From NCBI RefSeq assembly GCF_900116175.1, contig NZ_FPCH01000002.1:1178001-1242000 (forward strand): a DNA stretch of 64,000 bases, given 5' to 3'. The position numbers and the translations under genes were made by a program. Source of the stretch: Hyphomicrobium facile. Lineage in GTDB: Bacteria; Pseudomonadota; Alphaproteobacteria; Rhizobiales; Hyphomicrobiaceae. Below are positions 1 through 9,186 of this stretch, piece after piece; position 1 is the first letter of the stretch, and the number at the start of each line of letters is the position of its first letter. The notes below the pieces were generated by a model. The model was given only the letters and a program-made list of their open reading frames with translations. It had not been told where the DNA came from and searched no databases.

Positions 1-1
1 G

Positions 2-1267
2 CCGCAGCACTTCTTCAATCCAGATCCCATCCAAAGCAATCTGGCATTGACCCGCGTGTGGCCGGACGAGCAACGTTTCTTCTTCGATATCGTCATGGCG
101 TCGAAGGACGCCTGGGGCGGCGCATTCTGCTGCGGAACGTCATCGATCATCAGGTTCGACGCGCTGCAAAGCATCGGCGGTTTCCCGACCGATTCCGTAA
201 CCGAGGATTATCTCGTGTCGCTGCGCCTGCGCGAAAAAGGTTTCGGCACGGTCTATTTGAACGAGGTGCTTTCGCTCGGTCTCGCGCCAGAAGGGCTTGC
301 GGAGTACACCGGTCAGCGCGCACGCTGGTGCCTCGGCTTCGTGCAGATCTGCCGTGGCCCAAGCGGTCCTTTGAAAATCGGGAATGGGCTTCCTTTTGTC
401 GATCGCATCATGCTTTGCGAGACGTTCCTGCACTGGTCGGCAACCCATCTCTTTCGCGTGCTCGGCGTCATCGTACCGGCGCTTTACCTGCTGTTCGGAA
501 TCGAAGCGGTCCACGCCAACGTCATCGATGCGATCTGGTATCTCGCACCGTTTCTTGCTGCCCAAATCGGTATCTTCCTATGGCTGACCGACGGGCGCGT
601 GATTCCGCTGATGTCAGATCTCTATCAAATGCTGTGCTCGACCGAAGTCCTGAAGGGCGTCGTTTCCGGGCTTCTGAGACCGAAGGGTCAGAAGTTCAAA
701 GTGACAGCCAAGGGGGGCGATCGGAGCAAGCAATTCATTCAATGGCCGCTTCTTCGCATATTCGGTGTTTTGCTCGCCTTGACAGCGATCGGAATTGCCA
801 ACGCCTTTCTTATCGATCCAACTCGGCCGCTCGCTGAATCCAGCGCCATCGCGCTGTTCTGGAGCTGGTACAATATCATTGTCCTCACTTTGTGCTGCTA
901 CGTTTGCAGCGAGCAGCAGCAGCGACGCAAGGGCGAGCGGTTCGATGTTCGCGTGCCGGTGACGATAAGCGCCGGCGGGGCTTCGTACGAATTTTACGCT
1001 TCGGACGTTTCAGTCAGCGGCATCCATCTTCTCGGAGAACCGCCCTTACATATCGGAAGTCCGGTTCGCGCACGCTTCGCTGACGTTTCGATCGACGCCT
1101 ACATCCGACGGAAGACCGAGCATGGATTCGGTCTCGAGTTTGAGAATTCCGGACAGTCGAAAGCGCATCTGCTCAGGTTCATTTTTTCCGGCAGAACCTC
1201 CACGTCGGTCGGCAAGATCAAACCTCATCTCGTGGCGACAGCATTAGCCGCACGCATATTTCGATGA
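2..1267 (+). CDS. BcsA-like family 2 glycosyltransferase with C-terminal PilZ domain (5' end missing)
   Basis: The reading frame is open from base 2, so the N-terminal half, including the nucleotide-sugar DxD motifs, lies outside the window. The first visible residues (PQHFFNPDPIQSNL) match the acceptor region of cellulose-synthase-type enzymes. They are followed by a TED motif (SVTEDY), the QRARW motif that holds the glucan end, and several membrane segments. The last 110 or so residues form a PilZ domain, with the arginine motif RRKGERF and the DVSVSG turn that together bind cyclic di-GMP in the family. The protein is therefore probably an inner-membrane processive polysaccharide synthase activated by c-di-GMP. 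Whether the product is cellulose cannot be told from this fragment, because the partner genes lie to the left. Confidence 0.85.
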   Translation, partial: PQHFFNPDPIQSNLALTRVWPDEQRFFFDIVMASKDAWGGAFCCGTSSIIRFDALQSIGGFPTDSVTEDYLVSLRLREKGFGTVYLNEVLSLGLAPEGLAEYTGQRARWCLGFVQICRGPSGPLKIGNGLPFVDRIMLCETFLHWSATHLFRVLGVIVPALYLLFGIEAVHANVIDAIWYLAPFLAAQIGIFLWLTDGRVIPLMSDLYQMLCSTEVLKGVVSGLLRPKGQKFKVTAKGGDRSKQFIQWPLLRIFGVLLALTAIGIANAFLIDPTRPLAESSAIALFWSWYNIIVLTLCCYVCSEQQQRRKGERFDVRVPVTISAGGASYEFYASDVSVSGIHLLGEPPLHIGSPVRARFADVSIDAYIRRKTEHGFGLEFENSGQSKAHLLRFIFSGRTSTSVGKIKPHLVATALAARIFR

Positions 1268-1627
1268 GTGTCTCCGGCCTCAGCGCTTTGAATTAAAAAG
1301 CTCAAATGCGAGGCATGCTGCCCGTCAATGAAAATCAAATTGCTTAAACTCTCACCGTGTGTTTGCGGTGCACGCTCGCTAAGTATCTGATTTTATTCAT
1401 ACAGCATACTGCTGTGCAGCACGTTTTTTCGCGCTGCATCATCGAATTCATGTTTCGTAGGACGAAAAAATGTTGACGGCGCGCCGCCTCCCTGCGTCAC
1501 TAAATGTCGCAGCACGTAACCCACTCTAAGGGGCGAGCGGACCTGGGGCCGATCTCAGCATTGATCGGATCAATGCTTCGATGCGGAAACTCGATCAACA
1601 AGAGCCCCAACTCTAAAAGGAGGGAAA
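1268..1627. other. 360-bp intergenic region
   Basis: No credible ORF was found. The stretch is more AT-rich than its surroundings and separates the glycosyltransferase from the permease operon, so it probably carries that operon's promoter. A TTGACG hexamer occurs near 1473, but no good -10 partner was found. A strong ribosome binding site (AAAGGAGGG) sits directly before the ATG at 1628. Confidence 0.4.
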
Positions 1628-1918
1628 ATGCAAAAGTTGAATACCGATCCTCGGATCGCTGGAAAATTTTCCGGTGATCGAACTTGGTCGCTGACTGCTG
1701 TCGCGACTCTCTGGCTTCTCTACGCGTTCGTCTTTTACGAGATCAAAAACTATCTCGGTTCAACGGAAGTATTCTGGGCTCTGGCTGTGGCCGGCGGCTT
1801 AGTTCTCTTGTTCAACACGGCCGCTATCTTCGCGATGGTCGCGCATCTCAGCGAAGAGCGCGAAGAGATCTACGGTCTCGATTTGCATTATCTCGATTTA
1901 TCCAAACGAAAATCCTGA
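1628..1918 (+). CDS. Small two-TM membrane protein, first gene of permease operon
   Basis: A 96-residue protein with a strong AAAGGAGGG ribosome binding site 5-6 bases before its ATG. A charged N-terminus is followed by two hydrophobic segments (about residues 22-40 and 48-72) and a charged C-terminal tail. I do not recognise the family. It is the first of four closely spaced genes (gaps of 16 and 9 bases, then a 4-base overlap) that end in an APC permease. Together with the next two genes it is probably an accessory subunit or assembly factor of that permease, but this rests on position only. Confidence 0.65.
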   Translation: MQKLNTDPRIAGKFSGDRTWSLTAVATLWLLYAFVFYEIKNYLGSTEVFWALAVAGGLVLLFNTAAIFAMVAHLSEEREEIYGLDLHYLDLSKRKS

Positions 1919-1934
1919 AACCAACGGTGGCATC

Positions 1935-2321
1935 GTGGACAAACCTCACTATGAACCCCCGAAGCAATCCGCATTCGGGCAACTATTCGACAGCCTATTC
2001 TTGCTGGTCCTCGTCTTTGCGGCGCTATTCACGCCGCTTTATCTGAAGCTCGCCGGTGGCGGCAAAACCGACCTCGCTCTTGCCGACACAAAGACTTGGG
2101 AAGGGCTCGGCCAAAATGCCGTGCAGCAGGCCCAATGGGTGAAATTGGGACTGACGCCCGAGACCGCGGCGCCAATGATCACTTCGCGTTTTGATTACAG
2201 CTTCAGCATGGTCGAACTCGTCATCACGGCGGTCGTCGTGATCGGCTATTTCGCGTTGCTGTTCGCGTTTTCGAAACGTGAGTATCGCGAAGTCCTCGAA
2301 GAACGCTTCGGCAGAAAGTGA
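1935..2321 (+). CDS. Two-TM membrane protein with periplasmic loop, second gene of permease operon
   Basis: A 128-residue protein with a GTG start at 1935, 16 bases after the previous stop. One membrane segment lies at about residues 18-38 and another at about 92-115. Between them is a soluble loop of about 50 residues (KTDLALADTKTWEGLGQNAV and onward) that would face the periplasm if the N-terminus is cytoplasmic. No family is recognised. Operon position suggests it works with the APC permease at 2513. Confidence 0.65.
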   Translation: MDKPHYEPPKQSAFGQLFDSLFLLVLVFAALFTPLYLKLAGGGKTDLALADTKTWEGLGQNAVQQAQWVKLGLTPETAAPMITSRFDYSFSMVELVITAVVVIGYFALLFAFSKREYREVLEERFGRK

Positions 2322-2330
2322 GATCCAGCA

Positions 2331-2516
2331 ATGAACAACTTTGAAATCATCGAATACGCAGCCTGGGCCCTGTCTGCCGCCCTCGGCCTGTGGATGCTCT
2401 TCGACATGATCAAAACCAACCTCGCATATAATGAGGACCTGCTGACGTCCTCAAAAGAAGGCGAAATCGACGACGCACTCGTCATCGACCCGACACATCA
2501 AGGGGGACACAGGTGA
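2331..2516 (+). CDS. Single-TM small protein coupled to APC permease
   Basis: A 61-residue protein with one N-terminal membrane span (about residues 8-28) and an acidic cytoplasmic tail. Its stop codon overlaps the GTG start of the permease (GTGA at 2513-2516), which implies translational coupling and roughly equal amounts of the two proteins. No family is recognised. A small one-span partner encoded directly before a transporter is common for regulatory or stabilising subunits, but the function here is inferred. Confidence 0.65.
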   Translation: MNNFEIIEYAAWALSAALGLWMLFDMIKTNLAYNEDLLTSSKEGEIDDALVIDPTHQGGHR

Positions 2517-3898
2517 GCCAAACTACAGTTGTTCATGGCGAGAAAATCTCGCTTCTTCGCGTGCTTGGTCCCGCGCATGTCTGGGCCCTCGGCGTCGGCA
2601 TCGTTCTCGTCGGCGAATACATGGGTTGGAACTTTGCCGTCGGCAAGGGCGGCGCCATCGCGGCGTTGATTGCATGCTGGGTGGCGGGCTTGCTCTACAC
2701 CTGCGTCGCAATGATCGACTCGGAGGTGACGTCGACGGTTGCGGCCGCCGGCGGTCAGTACGCACAGGCAAAGCACATCGTCGGACCGCTGATGGCGTTC
2801 AACGTCGGCCTCTACCTCGTGTTCGCGTACACGATGCTCGAAGCGGCGAATGCCATCACGCTCGGCTATCTCGTCCAAACGGTCGGCCAGATGGCAGGCT
2901 TTGCGGAGGCGCACGACAAGCCGTTCATCGTTTTGTCGATCATGTTCCTGGCATGGCTAAACTACCGCGGTGTCTACGCGACGCTTACGGTCAACCTCGT
3001 GCTTACAGCAACCGCATTCATCGCGGTCGTTGTTCTCTTCGCCTGCGTCAAGCCGTGGTCGAATGAACTTCTGAACCATCGGGAACTGCTCACCGGTCTG
3101 CCTTATGGGTGGCTCGGAGTCATTGCCTCGCTGCACTTCGGCCTTTGGTACTATCTCGGCATCGAGGGAACGTGCCAAGCGGCGGAAGAGGTGCGTTCGC
3201 CTGCCCGATCGCTGCCGCTCGGTACGATGACAGGCATCATCACGCTGCTAATCGCTGCGACGATGACTTGGTACCTCTGCACCGGCTTGATGCCGTGGGA
3301 ATACCTCGGCCAGGCAACCACGCCTCTGTTTGACGCCGCCCGTCTGACGGACTCGATGTCGCTGATGGTGCTGCTGTTCGTTGGAACGATGTTCTCGACG
3401 CTTGCTTCGGCAAACGGCTGCATCAACGACGCATCGCGGGCATGGTTCTCAATGGGTCGCGACCGGTACCTGCCAACGTGGTTCGGCGCCGTGCATCCCA
3501 AGAATAGAACACCCTTCCGGTCGATCGTGTTTCTTGTTCCCGTGGCACTCGTTTTTGCGTATTTCGCGCCACTCGATCAGGTGATCACGTTCTCGATCCT
3601 GTCGGGACTTCTTGGCTACACGTACATGTCGATCCAGGTGATCATGTTCCGGAAGAAGTGGCCGCTCGATACGATCAAACGCGGCTACATTCATCCCTTC
3701 CATCCGTTGCCTGCAATCGTTCTCTTGGCGATCTGCTCCACGACGTATTTTGCGGTGTTCCTTGGTTACGGCACGCAGCTCGTCGCGATGATGATCTTCT
3801 TCGTCGTCGCTTCGCTCTGGTTCCATTTCCATCGCTATAAATACGTGCGGCGCGGCGATCAGTTCACGATGCAGTGGCCGCGGCCGGTAGGCTATTAA
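2513..3898 (+). CDS. APC-superfamily permease, ethanolamine-permease-like
   Basis: A 461-residue integral membrane protein with about 12 hydrophobic segments, within the usual APC length. The N-terminal part (VLVGEYMGWNFAVGKGG) carries the helix-1 break typical of the superfamily and resembles the corresponding part of proton-coupled ethanolamine permeases. The later motif YYLGIEGTCQAAEEVRSPARS also matches that group. Likely cargo is a small amine, amino alcohol or amino acid. It is the last gene of a four-gene operon with three small membrane proteins and is followed by a strong terminator. The substrate is not proven. The amine-degradation island 40 kb away makes an amine reasonable. Confidence 0.8.
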   Translation: MSQTTVVHGEKISLLRVLGPAHVWALGVGIVLVGEYMGWNFAVGKGGAIAALIACWVAGLLYTCVAMIDSEVTSTVAAAGGQYAQAKHIVGPLMAFNVGLYLVFAYTMLEAANAITLGYLVQTVGQMAGFAEAHDKPFIVLSIMFLAWLNYRGVYATLTVNLVLTATAFIAVVVLFACVKPWSNELLNHRELLTGLPYGWLGVIASLHFGLWYYLGIEGTCQAAEEVRSPARSLPLGTMTGIITLLIAATMTWYLCTGLMPWEYLGQATTPLFDAARLTDSMSLMVLLFVGTMFSTLASANGCINDASRAWFSMGRDRYLPTWFGAVHPKNRTPFRSIVFLVPVALVFAYFAPLDQVITFSILSGLLGYTYMSIQVIMFRKKWPLDTIKRGYIHPFHPLPAIVLLAICSTTYFAVFLGYGTQLVAMMIFFVVASLWFHFHRYKYVRRGDQFTMQWPRPVGY

Positions 3899-3909
3899 AC
3901 CCCTGTGAA

Positions 3910-3947
3910 GAATGGCCGGCGATGCGTCGCTGGCCATTCTCTTTTCT
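3910..3947 (+). terminator. Rho-independent terminator of the permease operon
   Basis: Eight-base outer arms GAATGGCC and GGCCATTC enclose an inner stem GGCGA/TCGCT around a TGCG loop, followed by TCTTTTCT. It lies 11 bases after the permease stop codon. Confidence 0.85.
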
Positions 3948-3964
3948 CCTGCCGAAGGAAGACG

Positions 3965-4639
3965 ATGTACTTATCCTTGACATTTGCCGTCATCGGAGTG
4001 GTGACGATCGTGATAGTCGCAATGCGCGAACACGCGAAGGTCTTGGCTTCACGGCGGATATTGCTCGACCGTTGCACTGGCCTGCTTTCGGAAGCGGTCA
4101 TCAAGCACGGGGGCGATGGATTTCCGACCCTCGAAGGATATCACCGCGACTGCTTCGTCCGCGTCGAACTCCTTCCCGATACAATGACGATCCGCAGGCT
4201 TCCTCAGCTCTGGCTCAAGATGACGCGAATTGAAAATCGCCCGGGGCTGCCGGAATTCTCGATGCTCACCCGGCCGACCGGAAGCGAGTTCTATTCACTG
4301 ACGCACAATCACACGCGGGTTCTCGAACCACCTTCAGGGGTCCCGCAGGAAATCCTCGTAAAAGGCGGCGGTCCGGCATCGCAGCAACTGCTCAATAGCC
4401 TCGCGCCGGTTATGCGACGCATCTTTGCCGAGCCGCGCATGAAGGAAGTTGCCGTCACGGGCAAAGGCCTTCGCCTCATTTGGCAAGCCGGCGAAGGGGA
4501 CAGAGGTCAACATTTGATCTTGCGGCAATGCCGCTTCGACAATGCTGCCGTCAGCCCAGAGGCGCTCGCGGTGAGACTGAAGGATTTCGATGATTTGAGC
4601 ACTGCAATCGACAACACACGGAACGCCAGGGCAGCATGA
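3965..4639 (+). CDS. Membrane-anchored hypothetical protein
   Basis: The ATG at 3965 is chosen because GAAGGAAG lies just upstream; an in-frame start at 3905 would fall inside the terminator. This gives 224 residues. The protein starts with one membrane segment (about residues 2-20), followed by a soluble domain of about 200 residues with no motif I recognise. Its ATGA overlap with the next small membrane-protein gene implies a two-gene unit. Confidence 0.6.
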   Translation: MYLSLTFAVIGVVTIVIVAMREHAKVLASRRILLDRCTGLLSEAVIKHGGDGFPTLEGYHRDCFVRVELLPDTMTIRRLPQLWLKMTRIENRPGLPEFSMLTRPTGSEFYSLTHNHTRVLEPPSGVPQEILVKGGGPASQQLLNSLAPVMRRIFAEPRMKEVAVTGKGLRLIWQAGEGDRGQHLILRQCRFDNAAVSPEALAVRLKDFDDLSTAIDNTRNARAA

Positions 4640-4926
4640 GCACCATCGTCCAACGCCCGCCATTAAACCCTTATCTGGTTCTGGCCATCGCCGTGGCATT
4701 TCCGGGTGCCGGACACGTTGTGACCGGCTATCCGGAAAGAGGCTTAAGATTTGCTTTCTTTACGTTGCTGTTCGTTGTCTTCACTTGGCACTTCTCGACA
4801 CCTGAACAGTCGTTCGTCGGACGTTCCGCGGGCGGCCTATTCGTCTGGGCGCTTTCGATACCGGACGCCTACAAGCTCGCGCGTGTCCAATACGAACAGT
4901 GGAAATCGAAGAGGCTCCGGGGCTAA
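4636..4926 (+). CDS. Small membrane protein with PGAGH motif
   Basis: A 96-residue protein translationally coupled to the preceding gene (ATGA at 4636-4639). It has about three hydrophobic segments. An N-terminal motif, FPGAGHVVTGYPERGLRF, is typical of small TM2/DUF-type membrane proteins (PGxGHxxxGxxxRG), whose function is unknown. No better assignment is possible. Confidence 0.6.
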   Translation: MSTIVQRPPLNPYLVLAIAVAFPGAGHVVTGYPERGLRFAFFTLLFVVFTWHFSTPEQSFVGRSAGGLFVWALSIPDAYKLARVQYEQWKSKRLRG

Positions 4927-4955
4927 ATATCAGGCTCCGGCAAAGGAGCCTCCCC

Positions 4956-5885
4956 GTGCCCCATGGTCTTCGCACTTCGGCAACCACCGCCCTCGTCGCT
5001 GCTTCCTGCTGCATTGCCTCAACCAATGCTGTGCTCGCAAAAGTGCGCGTCTGTCAGGAACAAGAGCAACATTACGCTCAGACAAAGCAGGCAGCCGGGC
5101 CGCTGGAAATCAACGCAGCACTCGCCGCTGCGGCCGACAAAGGTTGTATCGATCTCGCTCGCAGACTGCTCGACGATGGCGCTTCACTCGCGTCGCGCGA
5201 TCGCTTTGGTGCGATGCCGCTCACGCACGCAGCCAGGACCGGACATACGGATATTGTCGAACTCTTCCTCGCACACGGCGCGGATGCCAACGCACGCGAC
5301 CTCGATGGAGGAACGGCACTCTTCGCGGCTTCCGAGCATGACAATCCTTCCGCCGTGCGGGCTCTCGTCGCGCATGGCGCGGACGTGAACATTCCGGGCC
5401 GGACTGGTTTGACGCCAATCGCAGCAGCATCGTTTGCGGGTAACGAGCGTGTCATCCGGCTGCTTCTCGACAAGGGCGCCGATCCCAAAAAAGCCGACGC
5501 GACCGGCAAGGCGCCAATTTGCTACGCTGTCGCCCGCGGCTTCCCTCCCGTCGTGAACTTGCTTCTTGATCACGCCGTCGACGTCAATGCCCGATACGGC
5601 AACGATTTGACCGCTCTCATGTGGGCGGCGGGGCATGAAGATGCGGCCGGCTCGAACGACGTGGCGGACGTGCTCACGCTTCTGATCGATCACGGCGCGC
5701 GCATCGACGAGAAGGACAATCGCGGGCGCACGGCGTTGATGATCGCGGCGTCGCTCGGACACGACAAGGCCGTCGACGTTCTGCTCGCTCGCGGCGCGGA
5801 CAAGACGTTGCGCGACTCCACCGGAAAGACTGCAGCTGACCTCGCCGCCAGCGACGCTCTGCGCAGGAAACTCGCGGTCAGCTAG
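4956..5885 (+). CDS. Exported ankyrin-repeat protein
   Basis: The best start is the GTG at 4956, 8 bases after AAAGGAG. It yields 309 residues beginning with a signal peptide (residues 1 to about 30, ending CIASTNAVLA), whereas the upstream ATG at 4899 would overlap the previous gene and bury the signal. The mature part consists of about seven ankyrin repeats of about 33 residues, with repeated phrases such as GATPL/GRTALMIAA and LLDxGAD. Ankyrin repeats mediate protein binding. In bacteria exported forms sometimes protect against oxidative stress, but no partner is evident here. It is convergent with the cytochrome gene. Confidence 0.8.
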   Translation: MPHGLRTSATTALVAASCCIASTNAVLAKVRVCQEQEQHYAQTKQAAGPLEINAALAAAADKGCIDLARRLLDDGASLASRDRFGAMPLTHAARTGHTDIVELFLAHGADANARDLDGGTALFAASEHDNPSAVRALVAHGADVNIPGRTGLTPIAAASFAGNERVIRLLLDKGADPKKADATGKAPICYAVARGFPPVVNLLLDHAVDVNARYGNDLTALMWAAGHEDAAGSNDVADVLTLLIDHGARIDEKDNRGRTALMIAASLGHDKAVDVLLARGADKTLRDSTGKTAADLAASDALRRKLAVS

Positions 5886-5897
5886 CGGTATCGCTCA

Positions 5898-6506
5898 CTA
5901 TTGCCCGCCGCCAACGACCTGAAGGCTCGCAAGATATTCAGCGATGGATTTGAGGTCGGCCGGCTGCACTGCCTTCATGAGATCCGACATGCCGGGATTA
6001 TTGGCGCGTGATCCGTCGCGAAATGCGGTCATGGTATCGAACAGATATTCAGGCTGCTGGCCCGCAAGCCGTGCCGTCGTGCCGTCACCTTGAAATTGAT
6101 CGAGATGGCATGAGGTGCAGCCAACCGAGCCGATGGCGGTCAGAGCCACCTTCGTCACATCCTTCGGCGGCGAAGGAAAGTTCATGCTAGGCCACTTCAG
6201 GCCAGCGAAGTGAGAGGCCAAAGCCTTGAAGTCTGCCTTCTCGAGCCCCGCGACGACTGAGGACATCTGCTCGTTTTTCCGCGCGCCGCTCTTATAGTCG
6301 CGCAGCTGAAGATAGAGGTAGCCCTCATTCTGTCCCCAGATGATCGGCGTGGTTTTCGCTTGTGGGACGCCGTTCTCGCCGTGGCAACCCGCGCAGATCT
6401 GAGCGTTTTCCTCAACGCTCGCGGCAGATACTGCCGTTGGCATAAGCGGGAATGCCGCAACGATGCCAGCAATCGCGATTTGGGCCGATCGCTTCGCACT
6501 CATCAT
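5898..6506 (-). CDS. Periplasmic diheme cytochrome c
   Basis: 202 residues from the ATG at 6506, which has GGAG 7 bases upstream. A signal peptide (about residues 1-28, ending AVSAA) is followed by two class I heme-binding motifs, CAGCH near residue 38 and CTSCH near residue 128, each in a cytochrome c4/c553-like half. It lies 90 bases downstream of the PQQ alcohol dehydrogenase on the same strand, so it is very likely the electron acceptor of that enzyme, passing electrons to the terminal oxidases. It is not the usual single-heme MxaG/XoxG type. Confidence 0.88.
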   Translation of the reverse strand: MMSAKRSAQIAIAGIVAAFPLMPTAVSAASVEENAQICAGCHGENGVPQAKTTPIIWGQNEGYLYLQLRDYKSGARKNEQMSSVVAGLEKADFKALASHFAGLKWPSMNFPSPPKDVTKVALTAIGSVGCTSCHLDQFQGDGTTARLAGQQPEYLFDTMTAFRDGSRANNPGMSDLMKAVQPADLKSIAEYLASLQVVGGGQ

Positions 6507-6596
6507 TTCTAATCTCCGGTTGACCGATCCGGTCATGCATTTGAACGGATGTTCGGCAAGGACCCTATGCGGTCCTTCCGAGCCATCCTCGTTCGA

Positions 6597-8318
6597 TCAG
6601 TCAAGCGTGAAGGCGATAATATTGTTGCCGCGCTTGAAATCGATCTGCGTGTTACCGCCGGCGCCAACGACGATGTATTCCTTGCCGTCGATCGCATAGG
6701 CCGACGGCGGAGCGTTGACGCCGGCACCTGCCTGGAACGACCACAGGATCTTGCCGCTGTCGGCGTTGTAGGCGCGGAACCAACCATCCGCCTCGCCTGT
6801 GAATACGAGGTCACCAGCAGTTGCGAGCACGCCTCCCATCATCGGCTGTGGAGTCGTCACCTTCCACTTGATCTTGCCGGTGTTGTAGTTCACCGCCGAG
6901 ACATTGCCGAATTGCTCTTCACCCGGGATCACTTTGAAGGCGCCGCCAAGCCAGAGCTTGCCGTCTGGATAAGGGCTCGACTGGACTTGATAGGTCATCG
7001 GCTGATGAAGGTTCACGGCGTAAGCAAGATTGAGCCTCTGATTGACCGCCATCGGGGACCATTCGACGCCGCCGTTTGCTCCCGGCAGCATCCGCGCGCC
7101 TTCCGGAGTCGGAAGCGTCCAGAAGTTTTCTTGAGCCACCATCGGTTCCGAGAAGCGGATCATGCTGCAATCGTCGCGCTTGTTGACGTAGACGTATCCC
7201 GTCTTTCCGGCGTGGACGACGCCCGGCACGGTCTTGCCATCCTTGTCTTTCACGTCGATCAGGATCGGCGGACTAACGGAATCGAGATCCCATACGTCGT
7301 GCGGAATGTACTGGAAGTGGCAAATGTAATTGCCGGTATTGAGGTCGAGCGCGACGAGCGAGTCCGTATAGAGATTGTCGCCAGGCCGCGGCGCGCCGTC
7401 GAGATCAGGTGATGGGTTGCCGACAACAAAGTAGATCCGGTTCAGCTTGAGATCGACAGCCGCGTTCTGCCAGACACCGCCTCCGAGCGTTTTGTATGGA
7501 TCGCCCGTCTTCGCGAGTTGCGCTTTTTCCGCTGCGATGTCGCGATGCATGTCATGGCCGGTCGCATCCTTTGTCTCCCAGACGCCAACCGAGTTCTCCG
7601 GGATCGTATCGAAATTCCAGACCAGTTTGCCGTTGTTGGCGTCATACGCGCGGAAAAAGCCGCGGATACCGTATTCACCGCCGTTCGTGCCGATCAGTAT
7701 CTTGCCGTTGACGGCCGTCGGCGCCATCGTTTCGCTGTAGCCCAATTCGGGATCCGCAATCTCCGTCTCCCAGACGAGGCTGCCCGTTTTCGCATCGAGG
7801 GCAACGAGCTTGGCGTCGAGCGTTGCGAAATAAACTTTGTCGCCTAGCACCGCGACGCCGCGATTGTTGGGGCCGCAGCAGTACGTCGTGATCGGACCCA
7901 TCTTGTGCTTGTAGTGCCAGTGTTCCTCGCCAGTCTTGGCGTTCAGCGCGTATACGTGATCGAACGACGTCGTGACGTACATGACATTGCCAACGATGAT
8001 CGGCGATGTCTCGAGCGACTCTCTCACGTCCATCTGGAAGATCCATGCCGGACGAAGCTTCGAGACGTTCGAGGCATTGATCTGTTTGCCCGGATAGAAG
8101 CGGGTCTGCTCGTAATTCAAGTTCGTATGCAGGAACTGTTTTGCGTCGCTTCCAGCATTCGTCAGCATTTCCTGAGTGACGGTTGGAGCGGGTGCTGGTG
8201 GTTTGACCTTCTCGTTCTTGTGGTGTTCGATTTCCTGGGCGGATGCAGGCAGCACAGAAAATGCAAGCAACGCCGTCAGTGCCGCCGCATATGCGTGGCT
8301 ACTTTTCATCCCGACCAT
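6597..8318 (-). CDS. PQQ-dependent alcohol dehydrogenase with lanthanide-type Asp-x-Asp signature
   Basis: 573 residues from the ATG at 8318 (GAGGA 7 bases upstream); a GTG at 8360 is in frame but lacks a binding site. A signal peptide (to about residue 28, ASAQ) and an eight-bladed propeller of W-motif repeats place it in the periplasm. It has the vicinal disulfide pair C147-C148 of the methanol/ethanol dehydrogenase family. Metal and catalytic positions are E215 (GGEYG), N301 (GNPSPD) and D344, and an additional D346 in WDLD. An Asp two residues after the catalytic Asp marks lanthanide-using enzymes (XoxF, ExaF, PedH); calcium enzymes usually have Ala or Ser/Thr. No XoxJ-like gene is adjacent, and the partner is a diheme cytochrome. 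Substrate unknown. Confidence 0.88.
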   Translation of the reverse strand: MVGMKSSHAYAAALTALLAFSVLPASAQEIEHHKNEKVKPPAPAPTVTQEMLTNAGSDAKQFLHTNLNYEQTRFYPGKQINASNVSKLRPAWIFQMDVRESLETSPIIVGNVMYVTTSFDHVYALNAKTGEEHWHYKHKMGPITTYCCGPNNRGVAVLGDKVYFATLDAKLVALDAKTGSLVWETEIADPELGYSETMAPTAVNGKILIGTNGGEYGIRGFFRAYDANNGKLVWNFDTIPENSVGVWETKDATGHDMHRDIAAEKAQLAKTGDPYKTLGGGVWQNAAVDLKLNRIYFVVGNPSPDLDGAPRPGDNLYTDSLVALDLNTGNYICHFQYIPHDVWDLDSVSPPILIDVKDKDGKTVPGVVHAGKTGYVYVNKRDDCSMIRFSEPMVAQENFWTLPTPEGARMLPGANGGVEWSPMAVNQRLNLAYAVNLHQPMTYQVQSSPYPDGKLWLGGAFKVIPGEEQFGNVSAVNYNTGKIKWKVTTPQPMMGGVLATAGDLVFTGEADGWFRAYNADSGKILWSFQAGAGVNAPPSAYAIDGKEYIVVGAGGNTQIDFKRGNNIIAFTLD

Positions 8319-8596
8319 ATTGTCCTCGCTTAACTGGGGGCTCAGTTCGCGCGTCGACACCAGGCGCCAGGGGAGACGAGAACGGTGCCGGCCATTTTGA
8401 TCAGTTCACGCTCCGATTAGTGCACTTGCCATTTTTTCTCGGCAATCGGGCATGAAATTCTAGAGTATCAGGAATGTTATCGAGGACCACATTCCGGCAC
8501 ACATAGTGCCTACTGACTGTCCGTCAGGGGATATACCAAGGTTAAAATAGACGCCTGCATGCTTGCCGAGCGAGCAAGTCCCAAAGTCGCGAGACC

Positions 8597-9157
8597 TCAG
8601 TTTTTGATTGCTCTGACCGTCCAACGCAATCCGTTGGAACTCAGCTCCACGACGCTCAATGGCCCGATATCTATATGCCAAAACGACCGCGGCCCTGCCT
8701 TGATCGCTGCGAGGATTGCAGCTCGAATGACTGCCGGATGCGTAATTGCGATAACATTTTCCTGTCGCGGCAACACCTCGTTCAGCCAATTCGCAGAACG
8801 CGCGATGAGGCTGTCGACTGTTTCGCCGCCGTGTGGGGCAGATCCCGGCTCGGAGAGCCAGCTTTCGAGTGCCTCCGGCTCGGAGTCTGCAATACTCTTC
8901 AGCGTGCGACCGGCCCAGCGACCAAGATCCAGATCCCGCAGCCCTTTGTCGATCGCGGCATCGAATCCGAGCGCAGTTGCCGTTTCGATCGCGCGCGCGG
9001 CCGGGCTCGTCAGGACGATCCGCGAACGGGGCATCTCCTTCGCGAGCGCCGCGGCATCTCGCCTTCCGAATTCGTCAATGCCCTCATCAAGGGGAAAAGC
9101 GGCTGCCCTGACCGCCGGGGTCGAGGCGTTGGCGATGAATGTTAGGCGAGACTGCAT
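8597..9157 (-). CDS. Histidine-phosphatase-family protein with degenerate active site
   Basis: A 186-residue protein with the phosphoglycerate-mutase fold. It keeps the second arginine region (LTSPAARAIETATAL), the Glu of HGGETVDSL and the late His of VIAITHPAVIRAA. The N-terminal catalytic RHGxT motif, however, reads LTFIANAST, so the phospho-accepting His is Asn and the Arg is Ala. It is divergent from cbtB-cbtA with the riboswitch between them. Homologues often sit beside cobalt transporters, and alpha-ribazole phosphatases belong to this family. With the catalytic His lost, this copy may not be an active phosphatase. Confidence 0.75.
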   Translation of the reverse strand: MQSRLTFIANASTPAVRAAAFPLDEGIDEFGRRDAAALAKEMPRSRIVLTSPAARAIETATALGFDAAIDKGLRDLDLGRWAGRTLKSIADSEPEALESWLSEPGSAPHGGETVDSLIARSANWLNEVLPRQENVIAITHPAVIRAAILAAIKAGPRSFWHIDIGPLSVVELSSNGLRWTVRAIKN

Positions 9158-9186
9158 GCTGGCTGGGTGCTTACATTGACAAAATT

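Noticed and set aside
6597-8318. Classical methanol dehydrogenase MxaF
   Set aside because: There is no mxaI or mxaG beside it, and the residue after the catalytic Asp pair (WDLD) is of the lanthanide type.
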